A stretch of 11,113 bases of DNA. Source: Cryomorphaceae bacterium. GTDB lineage: Bacteria; Bacteroidota; Bacteroidia; Flavobacteriales_G; Salibacteraceae. The stretch is from NCBI GenBank assembly GCA_003564735.1, contig PXEK01000305.1, positions 1 through 11,113 of the forward strand. The letters run 5' to 3'. A program made the translations under genes and the position numbers. The notes beneath the pieces are model-generated. The model was not told the DNA's origin. It saw nothing but the letters and a program-made list of their open reading frames with translations, and did no database searches. This document shows, piece after piece, positions 9,081 through 11,113 of this stretch. Every line of letters starts with the position of its first letter. Position 1 is the first letter of the stretch.

Positions 9081-9135
9081 GTAGGTGGTTAGTGGGGCGA
9101 GTCATTTAGCATCATGCGATGGCTCGCCTTTTTTT
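9081..9135 (+). ncRNA. Candidate small RNA or terminated leader of about 55 nt
   Basis: Starting about 6 bases after the -7 element and ending in the T-run, this unit would make an RNA of about 55 nt. It has a single-stranded GU-rich 5' end (GTAGGTGGTTAGTG) and a terminator-type hairpin. It does not fold as a tRNA and matches no RNA family that I can recognise. It could be a stand-alone sRNA, or an attenuated leader for paaA, whose start lies 230 bases downstream. The exact 5' end is an estimate. Confidence 0.4.
9096..9135 (+). terminator. Intrinsic terminator downstream of tpx / end of candidate sRNA
   Basis: GGCGAGTCAT (9096-9105) pairs with ATGGCTCGCC (9119-9128) over ten pairs, including one G-U, with a 13-base loop, followed by seven T residues (9129-9135). 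It can end both tpx read-through transcripts and transcripts from the promoter at 9067. Confidence 0.9.
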
Positions 9136-9365
9136 ATGCCTGAATTTCACTGTTCCAATCGCTCGGTTGGTATGCGCATTTCATTTTGCATAGATATACT
9201 CTTTCACGTTTTAGAATTCTGAATATTTCCGATTATCAGACTCTTACTCAAAACCCCGCTGCTAAAGCCATCCATTTTTATGAGTTACGCCCACAAAAAA
9301 GACAGAACAAAACCATATCAAAACGGTTTTTATTTCGTACATTCGTAACATAAAAGGTTGGAATT
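9136..9365 (+). other. paaA upstream region without a recognised gene
   Basis: This 230-base stretch has no supportable gene. It contains a weak stem AAAACC/GGTTTT (9309-9314 with 9325-9330) and a one-mismatch -7 element TACATTCG (9338-9345) about 20 bases before the paaA ATG. That is the best paaA promoter candidate I can find, and it is a poor one. No PaaR/PaaX-type operator is identifiable. Confidence 0.3.
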
Positions 9366-10322
9366 ATGAGTAAAGATAAAGAGTTCGAAAAAGAATTTGA
9401 AAGAAAGATTGACAACGAGATAAAAATTGAGCCCCGAGACTGGATGCCTCAGGCCTATCGTGATAATTTAATCCGCCAAATTTCTCAACATGCTCACTCA
9501 GAGGTTGTGGGTATGCTGCCCGAGGCGAATTGGATTACTCGCGCTCCATCTTTAAGAAGAAAGGTTGCTCTACTCGCCAAAGTGCAAGATGAGGCCGGTC
9601 ATGGTTTGTATTTATATAGTGCCGCTTAAACTTTGGGCGCACGACGGGAAGACACTATAGACGATTTGCACGCCGGGAAAGCAAAATATTCGAATATTTT
9701 CAACTATCCCACAGTTTCGTGGGCCGACATAGGTGCTATTGGTTGGTTGGTTGATGGTGCGGCTATTCAGAACCAAGTGATGCTTACGCGTACTTCTTAT
9801 GGTCCTTATAGTAGGGCTATGGTTAAGATTTGTAAAGAAGAAAGTTTCCACCAAAGGCAGGGTTACGAAATTATTCTTCACCTGGCCAACGGGACTCCCG
9901 AGCAGAAAAAAATGGCTCAAGATTCTCTAAATCGCTGGTGGTGGCCGTCATTGATGATGTTTGGCCCCAGTGATAAAAATTCGACACATTCACAACAGTC
10001 ATTAGCTTGGAAAATCAAAAGGCAAGGAAATGACGAGCTGAGACAGGAGTTTATTGATAAAACTGTGCCACAAGCCGAGTTTGCTAATTTGACTATCCCC
10101 GATCCTGACTTGAAGTGGAACGAGGAACGCGGCAGTTATGATTTTGGTGAAATTGATTGGAACGAGTTCATGAATGTAATTAAGGGTAACGGCCCAATGA
10201 ATAAGTCGAGAATTGATGCCAGGAAAGCAGCAAAAGATAACGGTGCTTGGGTGAGAGAAGCAGCAAACGCTTACCATAATAAGAAGAAAAAAAGAGCCGA
10301 AGCCAACCAAAGTGCGGCTTAA
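9366..10322 (+). pseudogene. paaA: Phenylacetyl-CoA epoxidase subunit PaaA, interrupted by an in-frame TAA at codon 88
   Basis: PaaA is the catalytic di-iron subunit of the PaaABC(D)E ring 1,2-phenylacetyl-CoA epoxidase, the oxygen-dependent step of aerobic phenylacetate breakdown in the cytoplasm. The 318-codon frame aligns along its whole length with the family: [94 protein letters not shown], and the PDPDL and FGEIDW motifs. The first EXXH metal-ligand pair (E76, H79) precedes the break; the second (E159, H162) follows it. At 9627-9629 a TAA stands where the family has Glu (SAAETLG); GAA to TAA is a single G-to-T change. There is no frameshift, since both halves share one frame. Translation would give an 87-residue fragment lacking half the active site. 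A TTG at 9633, one codon past the stop, could in principle restart the 229-residue remainder, but no SD sequence supports this. A sequence error is a serious alternative. Confidence 0.9.
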
Positions 10323-10339
10323 ATTTGCATTTCAACCTT

Positions 10340-10419
10340 GGAGGGGTGTTGAGAGTTCAGCCGTAAGCGGATGGAAGAAGTTATCGGCATTCAGGCCGGC
10401 TCTCTGTAGCGCCCTCTCC
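10340..10419 (+). other. Foldable segment in the long paaA-paaB gap
   Basis: The 208-base gap between paaA and paaB contains a possible long RNA hairpin. The outer stem is GGAGGGG (10340-10346) with CCTCTCC (10413-10419). The inner stem is AGCCG (10359-10363) with CGGCT (10397-10401), stacked across a 3-base bulge on AGAG/CTCT (10352-10355 with 10402-10405). The segment is richer in G and C than its surroundings. Downstream, AACTC at 10465-10469 can pair either with GAGTT (10457-10461) or, shifted, with TTGAG (10475-10479). A near-consensus -7 element, CACTTTTG, lies at 10425-10432. The folding was done by eye. Confidence 0.35.
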
Positions 10420-10530
10420 TAACTCACTTTTGCTCGAGTTTTATTTAATTCTTACCGAGTTAGAAACTCAAAAATTGAGAGTTATGGGTTAGAACCGATT
10501 ATAGAATACATAAAAACCAATATTTTTACC

Positions 10531-10830
10531 ATGTCAAACAAGAACAATACAGATGAGTGGCCTTTGTGGGAGGTTTTTATCAGATCCAAAGCAGGATTGA
10601 GTCACAAACACGTGGGAAGTGTTCATGCCGTTGATCATGAAATGGCTATAGTAAATGCTAGAGATGTTTACACCCGAAGAAGTGAAGGTGTGAGTATTTG
10701 GGTAGTAGAGTCTAAACACTTGTACGCGAATAATCCTTCAGAAAAAGATTCGCTCTTTGACCCCGCGGATGATAAAATTTATCGCCATCCCACGTTTTAT
10801 GAGATACCTGATGATGTGGGGCACATTTAA
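10531..10830 (+). CDS. paaB: Phenylacetyl-CoA epoxidase subunit PaaB
   Basis: The 99-residue product matches PaaB, the small structural subunit that bridges PaaAC units in the phenylacetyl-CoA epoxidase complex. The family N-terminal signature is clear: EWPLWEVFIRSKAGLSHKHV at residues 9-28, then GSVHAVDHEMAIVNARDVYTRR and the SIWVV strand. The ending has the typical PADDKIYRHPTFYEIPDDV. Length is normal for the family and there is no sign of damage. It lies between paaA and paaC in the usual order, but 208 bases after paaA rather than tightly coupled to it. Confidence 0.95.
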   Translation: MSNKNNTDEWPLWEVFIRSKAGLSHKHVGSVHAVDHEMAIVNARDVYTRRSEGVSIWVVESKHLYANNPSEKDSLFDPADDKIYRHPTFYEIPDDVGHI

Positions 10831-10901
10831 ATTCGTTAGCAGCACTCCGGAGAAGGTGCACTTTCAAATTTTTCGCATATGATTTTTTTCAAAACATTGT
10901 A

Positions 10902-10925
10902 TCGGGAATAAGTCAAAAATCCCGA
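10902..10925 (+). repeat. Small inverted repeat before paaC
   Basis: TCGGGA (10902-10907) and TCCCGA (10920-10925) are perfect 6-base arms around a 12-base loop, 15 bases before the paaC ATG. The following sequence (ACTAATTTG) has no T-run, so it is not a terminator. It could affect paaC translation or be chance. Confidence 0.3.
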
Positions 10926-10940
10926 ACTAATTTGAACTCT

Positions 10941-11113
10941 ATGACTAAGGAAGAAGCATTATTTCAATATACATTAAGACAGGGTGATACCGCCCTTATT
11001 CTGGGACATAAGCTGAGTGAATGGTGCGGTCACGGCCCCAAATTGGAGCAAGACATTGCTCTGATAAACATCGCACTGGATTTAGTGGGGCAAAGCCGAT
11101 CATATTTAGAATA
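10941..11113 (+). CDS. paaC: Phenylacetyl-CoA epoxidase subunit PaaC (5' part only)
   Basis: The first 57 codons of PaaC, the second large ferritin-fold subunit of the epoxidase, are present before the window ends. PaaC pairs with catalytic PaaA but is itself considered structural. Diagnostic stretches are FQYTLRQGDTALILGHKLSE, WCGHGPKLEQDIALINIALD and LVGQSRSYLEY, all aligning with the N-terminus of the family (E. coli has a similar GEWCGHAPELE segment). The gene starts 110 bases after paaB. Its 3' end lies outside the window, so integrity cannot be judged. Confidence 0.95.
   Translation, partial: MTKEEALFQYTLRQGDTALILGHKLSEWCGHGPKLEQDIALINIALDLVGQSRSYLE

Noticed and set aside
9081..9135. 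Possible tRNA after a tRNA-like promoter
   Set aside because: No cloverleaf, anticodon arm, T-loop consensus or acceptor pairing can be formed, and the unit is too short.
9136..9222. 28-codon ORF beginning in the T-run after the 9096-9135 terminator
   Set aside because: It has no ribosome-binding signal, its start lies at the terminator end, and the composition (several Cys, Phe and Ile, no clear domain) looks random.
9627..9629. TAA recoded as a sense codon in this organism
   Set aside because: TAA ends the nuclease, gyrB, tpx, paaB and other genes here, so a general reassignment is excluded and no recoding element was recognised next to it.
9612..9920. 102-codon open frame on the minus strand across the paaA stop
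   Set aside because: It is antisense to well-conserved paaA sequence and has no recognisable features.

Overview
The window looks like a chromosomal piece of a member of the Bacteroidota, most likely class Flavobacteriia. Four things point there. Several upstream regions carry the Bacteroidota-type -7 promoter element TAnnTTTG (for example TATCTTTG at 6038-6045 on the minus strand and TACTTTTG at 9067-9074). Starts rarely have a Shine-Dalgarno sequence close by. Exported proteins have short 'MKK...NAQ' signal peptides or a Bacteroidota-style lipoprotein signal followed by SSDDD. GyrB also reads like the flavobacterial protein. The DNA is moderately AT-rich and no mobile element, rRNA, tRNA or CRISPR array was seen.

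Left part, 1-6004, all on the minus strand. A likely lipoprotein plus outer-membrane beta-barrel pair (5543-6004 and 4537-5391) is closed by a clear intrinsic terminator at 4481-4510. Next, in transcript order, come a secreted TraB/GumN-family protein (3580-4455) and, 45 bases later, a large AddB/RecB-type PD-(D/E)XK nuclease (763-3534). Last is a small exported protein of unknown function (117-671) with its own promoter-like element. A divergent intergenic region (6005-6242) with several inverted repeats separates this block from gyrB.

Right part, 6243-11113, all on the plus strand. gyrB is complete and ends in a terminator. A thiol peroxidase (tpx) follows, with a hairpin and a tiny upstream ORF in its leader. 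Then comes a short promoter-to-terminator unit (9067-9135) that may make an RNA of about 55 nt. The window ends in the start of a phenylacetyl-CoA epoxidase operon: paaA, paaB and the first 57 codons of paaC.

The most notable observation is that paaA has one in-frame TAA at codon 88, exactly where the family has Glu (GAA in the conserved SAAETLG stretch), while the remaining 230 codons are intact and well conserved. Either the ring-epoxidising catalytic subunit is broken by a single G-to-T change (recent mutation or sequence error), or the stop is bypassed. The paaA-paaB gap (208 bases) and paaB-paaC gap (110 bases) are also wide and contain foldable segments. No clearly new multi-gene system is visible; most genes are ordinary core functions.
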